From Nostoc sp. FACHB-973 (GTDB lineage Bacteria; Cyanobacteriota; Cyanobacteriia; Cyanobacteriales; Nostocaceae), in contig NZ_JACJSJ010000030.1 of the NCBI RefSeq assembly GCF_014698115.1, positions 1-64,000 of the forward strand: 64,000 nt of DNA, given 5' to 3'. Below the pieces are notes generated by a model. It saw only the letters and a program-made list of their open reading frames with translations. It was not told the DNA's origin and ran no database searches. Shown one piece after another: positions 27,784 to 37,068 of the stretch. Each line of letters begins with the position of its first letter. Positions within the stretch are counted from its first letter, which is position 1. Made by a program: the position numbers and the translations under genes.

Positions 27784-27844
27784 CCTTCTCTGCGAGAGGC
27801 TGCGCCAACGGGTTCTCCGTTCGCGTAGCGTCTCGTAGAGAAGG
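27784..27844. repeat. large imperfect hairpin repeat (GCGTAGC/CTCGTAGAGAAG family)
   Basis: A 27-base arm (27784-27810, ending GCTGCGCCAACG) and its inverted partner (27818-27844, starting CGTTCGCGTAGC) match except at four positions, around a loop of seven. Related single arms occur near 38059-38092 and 42505-42540. It belongs to a dispersed intergenic repeat family. It could also end transcription of the peptide gene, but no T-run follows. Confidence 0.75.
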
Positions 27845-27974
27845 AGTACAATCAGTCGCGTGTCTGAATCCCCGACTGATAGCGAAGCGTTAGCGAGTCA
27901 TCGAGCGTCTTGATTCTGACTTCTGAATTCTTCTTCAACAATAGTCTCTAACAGCTTAGAACTGTAATGTCTCT

Positions 27975-28802
27975 TTAACCGAAACGTCCACTGATATAGT
28001 CCTCAGCTTCTTTGGTTTGAGGAGAACTGAACATTTGCACTGTCGGACTGAACTCGACTAATTTTCCCCGACGTTTGCCATACTCGTCAATTTCTGTATT
28101 GAAGAAGGCGGTGAAATCTGCGACTCTGGAAGCTTGCTGCATGTTGTGAGTCACCATGATGATGGTGTATTGTTGCTTGAGTTCTAAACAGAGTTCTTCT
28201 ACTTGACGGCTAGAAATGGGGTCGAGAGCAGAGCATGGTTCATCCATTAATAATACATCTGGCTTCATGGCGATCGCTCTAGCAATGCAAAGCCGTTGCT
28301 GTTGTCCGCCAGATAACGCTGTACCCTTCTGTTTGAGTTTATCCTTAACTTCATCCCAGATGGCGGCGCGTCTGAGTGAATCTTCTACCAATTCGTCAAT
28401 ATTACCTTTATAACCGTTAGAGCGGGGACCAAAAGCAATATTTTCGTATATTGTCTTGGGGAAAGGATTGGGTCTTTGAAAAACCATTCCGACTTGGCGT
28501 CGTAATTTTACAGAATTTATCTTCGGATCGTAAATATTGCGATCGCGATAATTCAACCTCCCCTCTACCTTGGCTCCAGGGATTAAATCATTCATCCGAT
28601 TGAAGCAACGCAATAGAGTACTTTTACCACATCCCGAAGGTCCAATAAAAGCAATAATTTGTTTTTCCGGAATCTTCAAGTAAACATCTATAAGTGCCAA
28701 AAATCCACCATAGTATACTTTTACTCCTTCAGCATTAAATACCGGATTTGCTTGTTCTATTGTGGCACTATCTTGTTGACTTCTACTATTGCTATAAGTC
28801 AT
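27975..28802 (-). CDS. pstB: phosphate ABC transporter ATP-binding protein PstB
   Basis: A 275-residue cytoplasmic ATPase that powers the Pst high-affinity phosphate importer. Walker A is GPSGCGKST, the Q-loop region is [12 protein letters not shown], the signature is LSGGQQQR, Walker B is VLLMDEP and the switch is VTHN. The [14 protein letters not shown] segment is typical of PstB. ATG 28802 is preferred because GGAG lies just upstream; a TTG 12 codons earlier is less likely. It is the last gene of pstS-pstC-pstA-pstB, with 95 bases after pstA containing GAATTC-type repeats. Confidence 0.95.
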   Translation of the reverse strand: MTYSNSRSQQDSATIEQANPVFNAEGVKVYYGGFLALIDVYLKIPEKQIIAFIGPSGCGKSTLLRCFNRMNDLIPGAKVEGRLNYRDRNIYDPKINSVKLRRQVGMVFQRPNPFPKTIYENIAFGPRSNGYKGNIDELVEDSLRRAAIWDEVKDKLKQKGTALSGGQQQRLCIARAIAMKPDVLLMDEPCSALDPISSRQVEELCLELKQQYTIIMVTHNMQQASRVADFTAFFNTEIDEYGKRRGKLVEFSPTVQMFSSPQTKEAEDYISGRFG

Positions 28803-28897
28803 TTTCTCTGTCTCCAAATTTGCGTAAAATTTATCCAAGCCTTATTAATTCTGAATTCTGAATTCTGACTCCTGAATTCAGAATTCTTCCCAATTAC

Positions 28898-29797
28898 CTA
28901 ACTTATTGAAAAGCGCTGCCTGATATAAATTGCTAGACCATTTAAAACTAAAATCAAAAGTAACAATGCAATAATTGTGGCTGCTGCTGCACTAGCAAAA
29001 CCTGGTTCTGGACGAGTGATATAGCTGTAAATTTGAATAGGTAATGCCATAAATCTCTGGAACAAACCAGGGTCAAAGGTGAGAAAACCCACAGCACCTA
29101 CAACAATTAGAGACGCTGCATCACCAATTGCACGGGATACAGAAATAATCACCCCAGTCAAAATACCGGGAATAGCATAAGGTATGACATGATTGCTAAT
29201 CGTTCGCCATTTGGTAACACCTAATCCATAGGAAGCATTTCTGAGGGAATCTGGAACCGCGCGAATTGCTTCTCTAGCTGTGACAATAATTACAGGTAAA
29301 GACAACAAAGATAAAGTCAACGCACCAGAAATCAAAGCTGGGCCAAACCCAAGCAAATAATTGAAAACTCCTAAACCCAGCAATCCGTAGACAATAGAAG
29401 GCACACCCGCTAGATTACTGATATTAATCTCAATAATCGCTGTCCACCAAACTTTAGGTGCATACTCTTCTAGATATAAAGCAGCTCCCACACCAATGGG
29501 TACAGTGACTAAAATAACAATGACTCCTAGAAGGACACTACTAACAATAGCAGGACGAATGCCGCCTTGGTCAGGAAAACGAGAAGGTGTATCCGTGAGA
29601 AAGCCAGGTGACAAAAATCTCACTAGTCCGTCTTGGAAAATATCAAACAGTAGCAATGCCAGGATAAATAAACCAATTAGTAATCCTAACAAAAAAAGTA
29701 CTTCAAATACTTTTCCTAAAGTCTCTCTTTGATCGACATTATCAGCAAATTCTGTTTCTGAATTCAAAGAATCATCTCGTTGATAACTTGTAGCCAT
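28898..29797 (-). CDS. pstA: phosphate ABC transporter permease PstA
   Basis: A 299-residue inner-membrane permease with about six helices and the binding-protein-dependent transport motif around REAIRAVPDSLRNASYGLGV. The TPSRFPDQGGIRPAIVSS start of the permease core and the GVPSIVYGLLGLGVF segment are PstA-like. It forms the channel with PstC. Its ATG (29797) lies 5 bases after the pstC stop, so the two are translated from one message. The polar N-terminal tail of about 30 residues is normal for cyanobacterial copies. Confidence 0.95.
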   Translation of the reverse strand: MATSYQRDDSLNSETEFADNVDQRETLGKVFEVLFLLGLLIGLFILALLLFDIFQDGLVRFLSPGFLTDTPSRFPDQGGIRPAIVSSVLLGVIVILVTVPIGVGAALYLEEYAPKVWWTAIIEINISNLAGVPSIVYGLLGLGVFNYLLGFGPALISGALTLSLLSLPVIIVTAREAIRAVPDSLRNASYGLGVTKWRTISNHVIPYAIPGILTGVIISVSRAIGDAASLIVVGAVGFLTFDPGLFQRFMALPIQIYSYITRPEPGFASAAAATIIALLLLILVLNGLAIYIRQRFSIS

Positions 29798-29802
29798 GTC
29801 TA

Positions 29803-30744
29803 TTACTCGTACTTTTCTTTAAAGCGATTAGCGATCCAATAACTAACAATATTCAAAGTTAGGGTAATTAAAAACAAAACAGCGCCTACAGCATATAATG
29901 TCTTGAAATTAAGACTACCGCGTGGACTATCACCACCAGAAATTTGCGCCATGTAAGCGGTCATTGTTTCTATTGATTCTGCAAAGTTAATAGTTAGTTT
30001 CGGTTGCAGTCCCGCAGCAATTAACACAGTCATTGTTTCGCCAACAGCGCGAGAAATGCCCAAAATAATCGAGGCTATAATTCCAGAAAGTGCGGCTGGG
30101 AGGACTACTTTAAAAATGGTTTCTAGTTTAGTGATACCTATAGCATAAGCTCCTTCTCGCAAAGAACGTGGAACTGCTCGAATGGCATCTAAGCTGATAG
30201 AACCAACCGTAGGAGTAATCATTACCCCCATCATTAACCCAGCACTCAAGGCGTTGAAAATTTCTAGAGGGATAATATTCCGCAGTAATGGTGTAACAAA
30301 TAACAGCGCAAAGTAACCATAGACTACCGTTGGTACTCCTGCTAAAAGTTCCACTGCGGGACGTAAAACTGCTGCTACTTTGGGTTGAGCATATTCACTC
30401 AAATAAATGGCAGAAGATAAGCCTAAAGGAATAGCAACTGCCATAGCGATCGCAGTAGTCAAGAAAGTACCATTAATCAAAGGCCAAATACCAAAATGTC
30501 TCTCTGCAAATAGAGGTGTCCACTTTGTATCTAGAAAGAATTGGGCAAACGAAACTTCTTGAAAAAAACCGAATGTCTCCTGAAAGATAATTAAGACAAT
30601 ACCAAAGGTAGTCAAAACAGAAACTAAAGCACAACAAAATAAAATCACTGCAACAATCTTTTCGGAAATATCTTCAGATACATTCTTATCCAGTGACTCC
30701 CTAAAGCGTCGATCAAAATCGTCTTGAGAATTTGTATTTTGCAT
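29803..30744 (-). CDS. pstC: phosphate ABC transporter permease PstC
   Basis: A 313-residue inner-membrane permease that pairs with PstA. Helices include [20 protein letters not shown], and the EAA-type loop is [20 protein letters not shown]. The [19 protein letters not shown] segment is characteristic. ATG 30744 is preferred over a TTG two codons upstream. It lies 49 bases downstream of pstS. Expression with pstS is likely under the PhoB/SphR response to phosphate limitation, as known for the family; a clear tandem Pho box was not found. Confidence 0.95.
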   Translation of the reverse strand: MQNTNSQDDFDRRFRESLDKNVSEDISEKIVAVILFCCALVSVLTTFGIVLIIFQETFGFFQEVSFAQFFLDTKWTPLFAERHFGIWPLINGTFLTTAIAMAVAIPLGLSSAIYLSEYAQPKVAAVLRPAVELLAGVPTVVYGYFALLFVTPLLRNIIPLEIFNALSAGLMMGVMITPTVGSISLDAIRAVPRSLREGAYAIGITKLETIFKVVLPAALSGIIASIILGISRAVGETMTVLIAAGLQPKLTINFAESIETMTAYMAQISGGDSPRGSLNFKTLYAVGAVLFLITLTLNIVSYWIANRFKEKYE

Positions 30745-30793
30745 AAACAATTAATTATTCAGTACAATCAGACTACAATGACTGGAACTCTCT

Positions 30794-31795
30794 TTATATG
30801 AAGTTTGTGATTGGTTCACCTGGTTTGGCTTTTTTGAATTTTGTCCCCGTTTCACCAGTAGCGAATTTTTGTTTTACCTTAACGTAAGCCTCATCGGGTA
30901 AAGCCACATAACCAACACTATCTACCCACTTCCAAGAATTTTCTAGATAAAAATCTACAAATTCTTTGACTGCTGGTTTCGTATCTAAAGATTTTTTACT
31001 TACATAGATAAACAAAGGACGAGACAAAGGTGTGTAGATATTTTTGATCACATTATCTACCGGGACCGGTTTTTGACATTTTCCTAAAGGACTTTCTACA
31101 GCAACTAAATTGAGCTTTTCTTGGTTTTGAATGTAGTAAGATATTCCTACATAACCCAACGAAAATTCATCTCCTGACACTCCTTGCACTAGTAAATTTT
31201 GATTATGACTGGGAGTGTAGTCTGTACGACCATTCTTAGCTTTGCCAGTAACAGCTTGAGTCAAATAATCGAATGTTCCAGTATCAGACGCTGGAGCATA
31301 TAGCTTGAGTTTTTCATTAGGAAATTTGGGATTTACTTGATTCCAATTCAATATTTTGCCATCTGATTTAGCACTCCAAATCTTGTCTAATTCCTTGATA
31401 GTTAGACATTTGGCAAAATTATTTTTACGATTGGCAATCACAGCAATTCCATCTAAAGCTATAGGTAATTCAACAAACTCAATATTCTTACTTTGACATT
31501 TCTTGATTTCTTCATCTCTAATGGTACGAGAAGCACCAGCTATATCAATATCACCATTACAAAATTTACTGAAACCTCCACCAGTACCACTTGAGGCCAC
31601 ACTAACTTTAGCTTCAGGTTTGCTTCTACCATATTCTTCTGCAACTGCTAAAGAAACAGGAAAACCTACAGCTGCACCATCAATACTTACCTGACTTTTC
31701 AATTCCTGTCCACTGCTACAAGCACTAATGCTACTAGCAACAAGCATTAAAGACGTTAACAAGAAGCTATTTTTAAATCCGCTACGAAAGCTCAT
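30794..31795 (-). CDS. pstS: phosphate-binding protein PstS
   Basis: A 333-residue periplasmic lipoprotein that captures phosphate for PstCAB. The signal peptide ends in a lipobox (LMLVASSISAC). Binding-fold landmarks are DGAAVGFPVSLAVAEEY, SSGTGGGFSKFCNGDIDIAG (phosphate contacts in the SGTGGG loop) and SDTGTFDYLTQ. ATG 31795. It is the first gene of the pst operon. Its upstream region is short: a MITE-like block (31857-31997) ends 61 bases before the start and separates it from the sulfate-binding gene, so its promoter must lie within or next to that block. Confidence 0.93.
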   Translation of the reverse strand: MSFRSGFKNSFLLTSLMLVASSISACSSGQELKSQVSIDGAAVGFPVSLAVAEEYGRSKPEAKVSVASSGTGGGFSKFCNGDIDIAGASRTIRDEEIKKCQSKNIEFVELPIALDGIAVIANRKNNFAKCLTIKELDKIWSAKSDGKILNWNQVNPKFPNEKLKLYAPASDTGTFDYLTQAVTGKAKNGRTDYTPSHNQNLLVQGVSGDEFSLGYVGISYYIQNQEKLNLVAVESPLGKCQKPVPVDNVIKNIYTPLSRPLFIYVSKKSLDTKPAVKEFVDFYLENSWKWVDSVGYVALPDEAYVKVKQKFATGETGTKFKKAKPGEPITNFI

Positions 31796-31856
31796 AAATT
31801 ATCAATTAAGGTAAAGTGACACCAAATTTCTGATACTTTTTATCTACTTGTATTTA

Positions 31857-31997
31857 GAGGATGTTTGAAAAATCAAAATATCTACTCAAAACCTTTGGCA
31901 ATACCTATGAAGAGAGGCTTTGAAACCCCCATTTGTAGGTAAGGGGGTTAGGTTCTGAGGCTTTTGACGTTTCATACAATACTTTTAAAACATCCTC
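31857..31997. mobile_element. MITE-like element between sbpA and pstS
   Basis: GAGGATGTTT (31857-31866) and its exact inverse AAACATCCTC (31988-31997) bound a 141-base block with no coding potential. It contains GAGAGGCTTTGAAACCCCC and a C/G-rich core. Inverted ends and size fit a miniature element. It starts 61 bases upstream of the pstS ATG and ends 5 bases before the sbpA stop codon on the far side. No target-site duplication is obvious. Confidence 0.5.
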
Positions 31998-32002
31998 AAA
32001 AC

Positions 32003-33160
32003 TTATGCTTTTTTGCCAGCTTGAACTTTGTCAAAAATCGCCCCATCCACAAAAAACTTTTTCTCGATATTATCCCAACCACCTAAATCTTGAGATGTGA
32101 ATAAAGTGTCAATTTTGGGATATTCTGATAATACTTCTTGGGCAACGGTGGGGTTAACAGGACGATATTGTAATTTAGCGAATTCTCGTTGAGCTTCTGC
32201 CGAATAAAGGTAGTCAACAAATGCTTGTGCAACTTTTCTTGTCCCGTGCTTATCAATGTTTTTATCAACTAAGGCGACAGGGTTATCAATAGAAATATTG
32301 ATTTTTGGTACAACATAAGGCAGTTTTGTTCCAGTTTTTTCCGCCAAAATTACTTCATTTTCGTAGGTAATTAAGACATCTCCCTGACCTTTTTGGAAAA
32401 ATAAATCGCTAGCTTCACGAGCATCTTTTGTCAGTGATGGGGTGTTTTTATAGACTTTGGTGACATAATCTAATGCTGTTGTCTCGTCACCTCCTGCTTG
32501 AGTCACCGAACCCCACAAACCTAAGAATTCCCAAATAGCAATACCAGAAGTTTTTGGATTAGCCGCAATCAATGTGATGCCATCTTTTGCTAAGTCTTGC
32601 CAAGTATAGATGCCTTTAGGATTACCTTCGCGGGTTACGATAGTAGCAACGGATCTGCTAACGATACCATTTCTGGGAGATTTGATTTCCCAACCTGATT
32701 TAATTAAACCTGCTTGCTGAATTTTATTTACATCCAGGGGAAGTGCCAAATGTACTATGTCTGCTTCTTGTGAACCGGCAATGACAGCAGCCGCTTGAGC
32801 GCCAGAACCCCCATAACTTTGCTCAAATGTGACGTTTTGGTTGTGTTCTTGCTTCCATTTTTCCACAAATTTAGGAATTATCTGATCGTGAGCTGCTTTA
32901 GTAACGGAAAAGGAAACAATTCTCAGCTTTACATCAGCTTTAGTAGCTGAGCTGCTTCCCGAACAGGAGGCAACTAACATACTTAAAACAGCGCCTATTA
33001 GCAACAGACTTACGAAGCTTTGGATAGTACGTCCATTGAACCAACTTCTGATTCGACGTTGGTACGAAAATTGCATAGCATCCAAAGTTTTATTGGCATA
33101 AATCTGCATTACCTGAGTTAGGTATTTACCTACTTGTGTCAGTTGTTGCGACTCGCTCAT
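32003..33160 (-). CDS. sbpA: sulfate-binding periplasmic protein
   Basis: A 385-residue ABC-type binding lipoprotein. The long N-terminus ends in a hydrophobic stretch and lipobox (GAVLSMLVASC); a shorter start at ATG 33076 would still include it. Landmarks of the sulfate/thiosulfate family are FEQSYGGSGAQAAAVIAG, ADIVHLALPLDV and GQGDVLITYENE. It would deliver sulfate to a CysT/CysW/CysA importer, but none lies nearby. Instead it precedes pst on the same strand, separated by a MITE-like block. Assignment to sulfate rather than another oxyanion is by family resemblance. Confidence 0.88.
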   Translation of the reverse strand: MSESQQLTQVGKYLTQVMQIYANKTLDAMQFSYQRRIRSWFNGRTIQSFVSLLLIGAVLSMLVASCSGSSSATKADVKLRIVSFSVTKAAHDQIIPKFVEKWKQEHNQNVTFEQSYGGSGAQAAAVIAGSQEADIVHLALPLDVNKIQQAGLIKSGWEIKSPRNGIVSRSVATIVTREGNPKGIYTWQDLAKDGITLIAANPKTSGIAIWEFLGLWGSVTQAGGDETTALDYVTKVYKNTPSLTKDAREASDLFFQKGQGDVLITYENEVILAEKTGTKLPYVVPKINISIDNPVALVDKNIDKHGTRKVAQAFVDYLYSAEAQREFAKLQYRPVNPTVAQEVLSEYPKIDTLFTSQDLGGWDNIEKKFFVDGAIFDKVQAGKKA

Positions 33161-33588
33161 CAGAATTCACCCCTAAATCTACGGTATTTCTAGTTAGATA
33201 CCGTAATTATGAGAATTATAGAGTATATAGAACAATAATTTTCATCTAGCTTGAAATTTTTTTACTACAGCTATTTTCAGGTAGATGACGATACTACAAT
33301 AGTCTGATGTTGCTTTTAATGTTATAAATAATACATTTTATTTCAATCTAGCATCTGAAAAAATAGCCTTTGAGGTTATATTTAAGTATTTATTCGGTTA
33401 TTTATTTTTAACTAAGTAGTTATTCTTTTAATAAGACAGAGTATTGATTTGGTAAATACTGCCTCACCTAGTTTCTTATTCACAATAGGTTCCTATTCCA
33501 GCAGATATTGCTCAAAGTAATACTCATTTTTTTGTCAATCTTTGTATTAAGAATAAGTTCCCAAGCTCAGAGAAATTAAAGGCTAGTG
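33161..33588. other. divergent promoter region, no gene seen
   Basis: A+T-rich spacer of about 430 bases between sbpA (minus) and the phycobilin lyase (plus). It contains no usable open frame, dyad or RNA gene that could be recognised. Promoters for both genes presumably lie here. Confidence 0.5.
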
Positions 33589-34131
33589 ATGAATCATAAC
33601 AATAACGAGAAAATATCTCAGGAAAAAGAATTTTTAATTAAAAATTTTCTCCAAGAATCAAATGGCAACTGGTGTTCTCAGCGACGGTACTATGCACTGC
33701 CAAATGGCAAAATTAAGGAAATAACAAAAACAGTTACTATGCGCTTTCTAGATCGAGGAAGCCCTGAATTAACCGACCTAGCAAAACTGCATGAATTGGA
33801 TGAGAGTGCCGAACTGACTTGTGGTTCCTACGTCGAATGGAACACAGTAGATGCAGAAACAGGTGAGCAAGGTTCTAAGCGTTGGACGGTATTAGGCAGT
33901 TTGGGAACAACTATGTATTTTGGTCGCAATTTTCCTGTACCTAAGTTAGTAGTAGCTGAATACTACTTTCGAGATGCCAACACAATATACTTATGGACAG
34001 AAGAAAATGGCGCTCTTTTTGAGGAAGAATTAAAAATGATTGGTAAGAAATATCGCACCCGGCAAACTGTCATTTCCCGTGGTGGTGAACAGCAAATGAT
34101 TGCTCAGTATTTGGAAAAGATTATTCAATAA
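33589..34131 (+). CDS. CpcS/CpeS-family phycobiliprotein lyase
   Basis: A 180-residue protein of the lipocalin-like S-type lyase family, which attaches phycobilins to cysteines of phycobiliproteins. Typical segments are ESNGNWCSQRRYYAL near the start, WTVLGSLGTTMYFGRNFP in the middle and RTRQTVISRGGEQQMIAQYL at the end, all found in CpcS/CpeS/CpcU proteins. ATG 33589 is preferred; a GTG lies one codon upstream. It stands alone, not next to phycobiliprotein genes, as is usual for this family. Which bilin and which subunit it serves cannot be told. Confidence 0.8.
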   Translation: MNHNNNEKISQEKEFLIKNFLQESNGNWCSQRRYYALPNGKIKEITKTVTMRFLDRGSPELTDLAKLHELDESAELTCGSYVEWNTVDAETGEQGSKRWTVLGSLGTTMYFGRNFPVPKLVVAEYYFRDANTIYLWTEENGALFEEELKMIGKKYRTRQTVISRGGEQQMIAQYLEKIIQ

Positions 34132-34320
34132 ATTATACTAATTGGAATTTTATACTTGAGATTTTAGATTGTCAAAAAATTATCTTTAACTCCTTTGAGT
34201 ACTTCATCTGTAACATTCCTTGTTCAAATTGGTTTTATTAATTAAAAATGCCAGAAAACAGGAAAAGAATAGTGTTAAAGTAGACTCGGCGATCGCCAAA
34301 ATAATTTATCTCCAATTAAC

Positions 34321-35619
34321 CTAATCATTACATCTAATCGGTACAGTCAACTCCCAATAATTTGTAGCTTGTTTCATATTCATTGATAAAAGCTTGGGAT
34401 CTCCCAAATCCAAAACATCTTCAGGAGTAGTTGGAGTAATTCCCAAGCATTTGATAATTTCTGTACCAATTGCTCTTGCTAATGGTGGCGGAACTGCATT
34501 CCCTACCTGTCTTGCACCATGCCATTTAGTAATATGAAAACGAAACCAATCGGGAAACCCATGTAATCGTGCCATTTCGCGTACCGTAATGCAGCGAGGC
34601 TGACTATAATGAATGGGTCTTGGAGAAGTATGTGCGCCATGAGCAGCATCAGTTCCTGCTCTTAAAGTGTTGGCTATGCCATTTTCTGCAAGTTTGAAGA
34701 AGTGAGAAATAGGTTCTTTCTTTCCTTGTTCTGTTACTTGAAATCTAGCCCGTGAAATCTGCGAATGATTAGTTCTCATGCTAGAAGTCAAAACAGAGGG
34801 ATTCCAATTTCTCTTGTAGCCAAAGTGCCAGCTGCTATCATCTAAACATCTCATTTCTCGTGCATAGTTGCTGGGATTGCTCCATTTTTCTGTTTCTACG
34901 CAATCACTAGATAATAACTCCTCAAATTCTTCTGCTTCTGGTAAATCTCCAAGGGCATCGCAACAAGAAGGAGTCAGAGGTAAAATAGGATTGGCTAATG
35001 TCCCACAAGTTGATTTACTAGATGGGGTAGGATACTTAGGCAAAACAAAACCTTTCTTTGCACCAATGATAAATAATCTTTCTCGCCTTTGTGGTACCCC
35101 ATAATCAGCAGCATTCAAAACTTTCCACGGTAAACGGATTTTATAGCCATTTTTTTTGAAAGTTTTGATTAGCTCAGACAAAAAACATTTATGTTTCCCA
35201 ACTGTTAAGCCTTTAACATTTTCAAAAACAAAATAAGAAGGTTCTAATTCTAAGACAATTCTGATAAAATCTTTGACCAAAAAATTTCTGGGATCGTCTA
35301 ATGCTCTCCGGCCGATATAGGAGTAACCTTGACACGGTGAACCAGAAATTATAGTTTCGATATTTTGGTTGCCAATTCCAGTTCTTTCCCGAATCTCTTT
35401 CCCCGATAATTCAGTTATCGAACAAGGTAATACCACACAATGAGGGAAATTAAACTTATGAACAACCGCATGAACTGGATCGATTTCAACAGCAGCTTTC
35501 ACATCAAAACCAGCTTGTTCAAATCCTAAACTTAGCCCTCCTGCGCCGGCAAATAAATCTATTACTATTGGTCTTTTTAGCTGCTCTTTCATTTTTTTGT
35601 CGATGAGCTTTCTGGGCAT
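34321..35619 (-). CDS. C5-cytosine DNA methyltransferase without a partner nuclease
   Basis: A 432-residue enzyme with the ordered C5-MTase motifs: I (DLFAGAGGLSLGFEQAGF), IV with the catalytic cysteine (SGSPCQGYS), VI (FVFENVKG), VIII (YGVPQRRERLF), a target-recognition region (about residues 215-330), IX (REMARLHGFPDWF) and X (RQVGNAVPPPLARAI). No restriction endonuclease is adjacent, so it looks like a solitary methylase. Its N-terminal half resembles what is remembered of the cyanobacterial M.Ssp6803I group, which methylates CGATCG, the core of the abundant HIP1 octamer; this specificity is inference. ATG 35619. Confidence 0.88.
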   Translation of the reverse strand: MPRKLIDKKMKEQLKRPIVIDLFAGAGGLSLGFEQAGFDVKAAVEIDPVHAVVHKFNFPHCVVLPCSITELSGKEIRERTGIGNQNIETIISGSPCQGYSYIGRRALDDPRNFLVKDFIRIVLELEPSYFVFENVKGLTVGKHKCFLSELIKTFKKNGYKIRLPWKVLNAADYGVPQRRERLFIIGAKKGFVLPKYPTPSSKSTCGTLANPILPLTPSCCDALGDLPEAEEFEELLSSDCVETEKWSNPSNYAREMRCLDDSSWHFGYKRNWNPSVLTSSMRTNHSQISRARFQVTEQGKKEPISHFFKLAENGIANTLRAGTDAAHGAHTSPRPIHYSQPRCITVREMARLHGFPDWFRFHITKWHGARQVGNAVPPPLARAIGTEIIKCLGITPTTPEDVLDLGDPKLLSMNMKQATNYWELTVPIRCND

Positions 35620-35633
35620 TGGAAAGTGCTGAG

Positions 35634-35778
35634 TGCTGTTAGCGGTAGCGGGGCGTTTAGCCTGTGCTGAGTTAAGAGTTAAGAGTTAGGAGTATATTAT
35701 TCTCCCCTCCGCCCCTTTGCTCCCTCATCCCCCTCATCTCCCCTACTCCCCACTCCCCACTCCCTACTCCCCACTCCA
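35634..35778. repeat. repeat cluster at the 3' end of lpxB
   Basis: This stretch joins a copy of a dispersed repeat (35634-35675, containing GCTGTTAGCGGTAGCGGGG) to short tandem C-rich units (CTCCCCACT) at about 35700-35778. The tandem part overlaps the last codons of lpxB and supplies its stop codon. Related copies of the first repeat are inside cyaB1 (45756-45797) and near 50519-50560. Confidence 0.7.
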
Positions 35779-36933
35779 GGGCAACATTCCCAAAATTTCT
35801 TGAGCAGCCCGATCGCACACGCCAATTTCTCCCAAACACCGCCGCATCTCTTGATAATCTGCCAAAGTTTGCTGCCTGCGACTGGGATTGACTAGCAATT
35901 CCATCGCTGCTTGAATAATATTTTCTGGTGTGGCTTGCTCTTGTAAAAATTCTGGCACAATTGGCTTCATCACTACCAAATTAGGTGGCGATGCAAAAGT
36001 TATAGAACCTTTGAGGAATTTACGACCTAACCAAACAGTTATGGGATTTAGGCGATAAACTACAACTTGCGGCACGTTTAACAAGGCAAGTTCTAAGTTG
36101 ACGGTACCAGATTTGCTAATGGCTAAATCAGCAGCAGCAAAAACTTCCTTTTGTTGAGCTGATAAAACTGTAGCCCGCAAACCGTAACGCTCAATTGCCT
36201 CCTCGATTGGCTGTCTGTAGATTTCCAGAGACAGGGGAATCCAAAAATGAACTTCGGGTAATTTAGCTTGAATAGTTTGGGCAGCTTGAAAAATTATTGG
36301 TAAAAGATATTTTAATTCTTGGCGGCGAGAGGCGGGAAGTAGAGCGATCGCAATTTGTTCTGGTGCAATCCCCAGTGTTGCACGCGCTGCTTGGCGACTG
36401 GGAGCGTCTTGCATCCGGTCAACTAGAGGATGCCCTACCCAACTAACTTCTGCCCCTTGCTGGCGATAGTAACGAGCTTCTTCTGGAAAAATTGCTAATA
36501 GTTTGTCTGTGAAACCAACAAGTCGGTTAGTGTTACGCAAATTCAATGACCAAGCCCACTCCTGCGGAGCAATGTAATATACCACGGGTACGTGTGGTAA
36601 ATTTTGTTGCATAAAAGTGCCAATCCCCAGATTTGGGCCTATGTAGTCAATCAAAACTACCAAATCTGGTGGATTTTGTTTTAGGGAAGCGATCGCCCGT
36701 CGTTGCACCTGGAGAGTGGGCAAAACATAAGGCAATCCTTCCAGAATACCCATTGAGCCGATACTACTAGTATTGCCCAGCAGAGTTGCCCCAGCCTCCA
36801 GCATTTTTTCGCCACCCAGCGCCAAAATCTCTAATTCCAACCCCATCGCCACAGCTTGACGCTTGAGCGCTGTAATTAGCAGCGACCCTTGCAAATCGCC
36901 AGATACTTCTCCAGTGCTGATAAATATCCGCAT
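35764..36933 (-). CDS. lpxB: lipid-A-disaccharide synthase
   Basis: A 389-residue GT-B glycosyltransferase that joins UDP-diacylglucosamine and lipid X in lipid A synthesis at the inner membrane. The start RIFISTGEVSGDLQGSLL, the VLIDYIGPN and YYIAPQEWAW segments, and GTVNLELALLNVPQVVVYR near the end are typical LpxB. ATG 36933 is preferred to a TTG four codons earlier. The last residues (WSGE) and the TAG stop lie in short tandem repeat sequence, so the native C-terminus may have been altered. It is the last gene of purC-bamA-lpxC-fabZ-lpxA-lpxB. Confidence 0.95.
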   Translation of the reverse strand: MRIFISTGEVSGDLQGSLLITALKRQAVAMGLELEILALGGEKMLEAGATLLGNTSSIGSMGILEGLPYVLPTLQVQRRAIASLKQNPPDLVVLIDYIGPNLGIGTFMQQNLPHVPVVYYIAPQEWAWSLNLRNTNRLVGFTDKLLAIFPEEARYYRQQGAEVSWVGHPLVDRMQDAPSRQAARATLGIAPEQIAIALLPASRRQELKYLLPIIFQAAQTIQAKLPEVHFWIPLSLEIYRQPIEEAIERYGLRATVLSAQQKEVFAAADLAISKSGTVNLELALLNVPQVVVYRLNPITVWLGRKFLKGSITFASPPNLVVMKPIVPEFLQEQATPENIIQAAMELLVNPSRRQQTLADYQEMRRCLGEIGVCDRAAQEILGMLPWSGE

Positions 36934-37036
36934 TTGATAATTCAAGTTAGGAGTTAAGAGTTAAAAGTGAGGAGTTAAAAGTGAGGAGTTAGAAGTCAAA
37001 AAATTTAATTTATCAACTCATAACTCCTAACTTTTG

Positions 37037-37062
37037 TACAGACGCGATTAATCGCGTCTGTA
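37037..37062. repeat. perfect 26-base palindrome after lpxA
   Basis: TACAGACGCGATT (37037-37049) is followed directly by its exact complement-inverse AATCGCGTCTGTA (37050-37062). It lies seven bases after the lpxA stop, in the gap before lpxB. The gap also carries GGAGTTA-type tandem repeats (about 36950-37030). Such palindromes are a common mobile-like repeat in these genomes; here it could form a strong hairpin in the operon transcript. Confidence 0.85.
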
Positions 37063-37068
37063 TCTAAC

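Noticed and set aside
31796..31856. Pho box upstream of pstS
   Set aside because: A TTTACCTTAA-like sequence is present but lies within about 20 bases of the ATG and there are not three regularly spaced copies.
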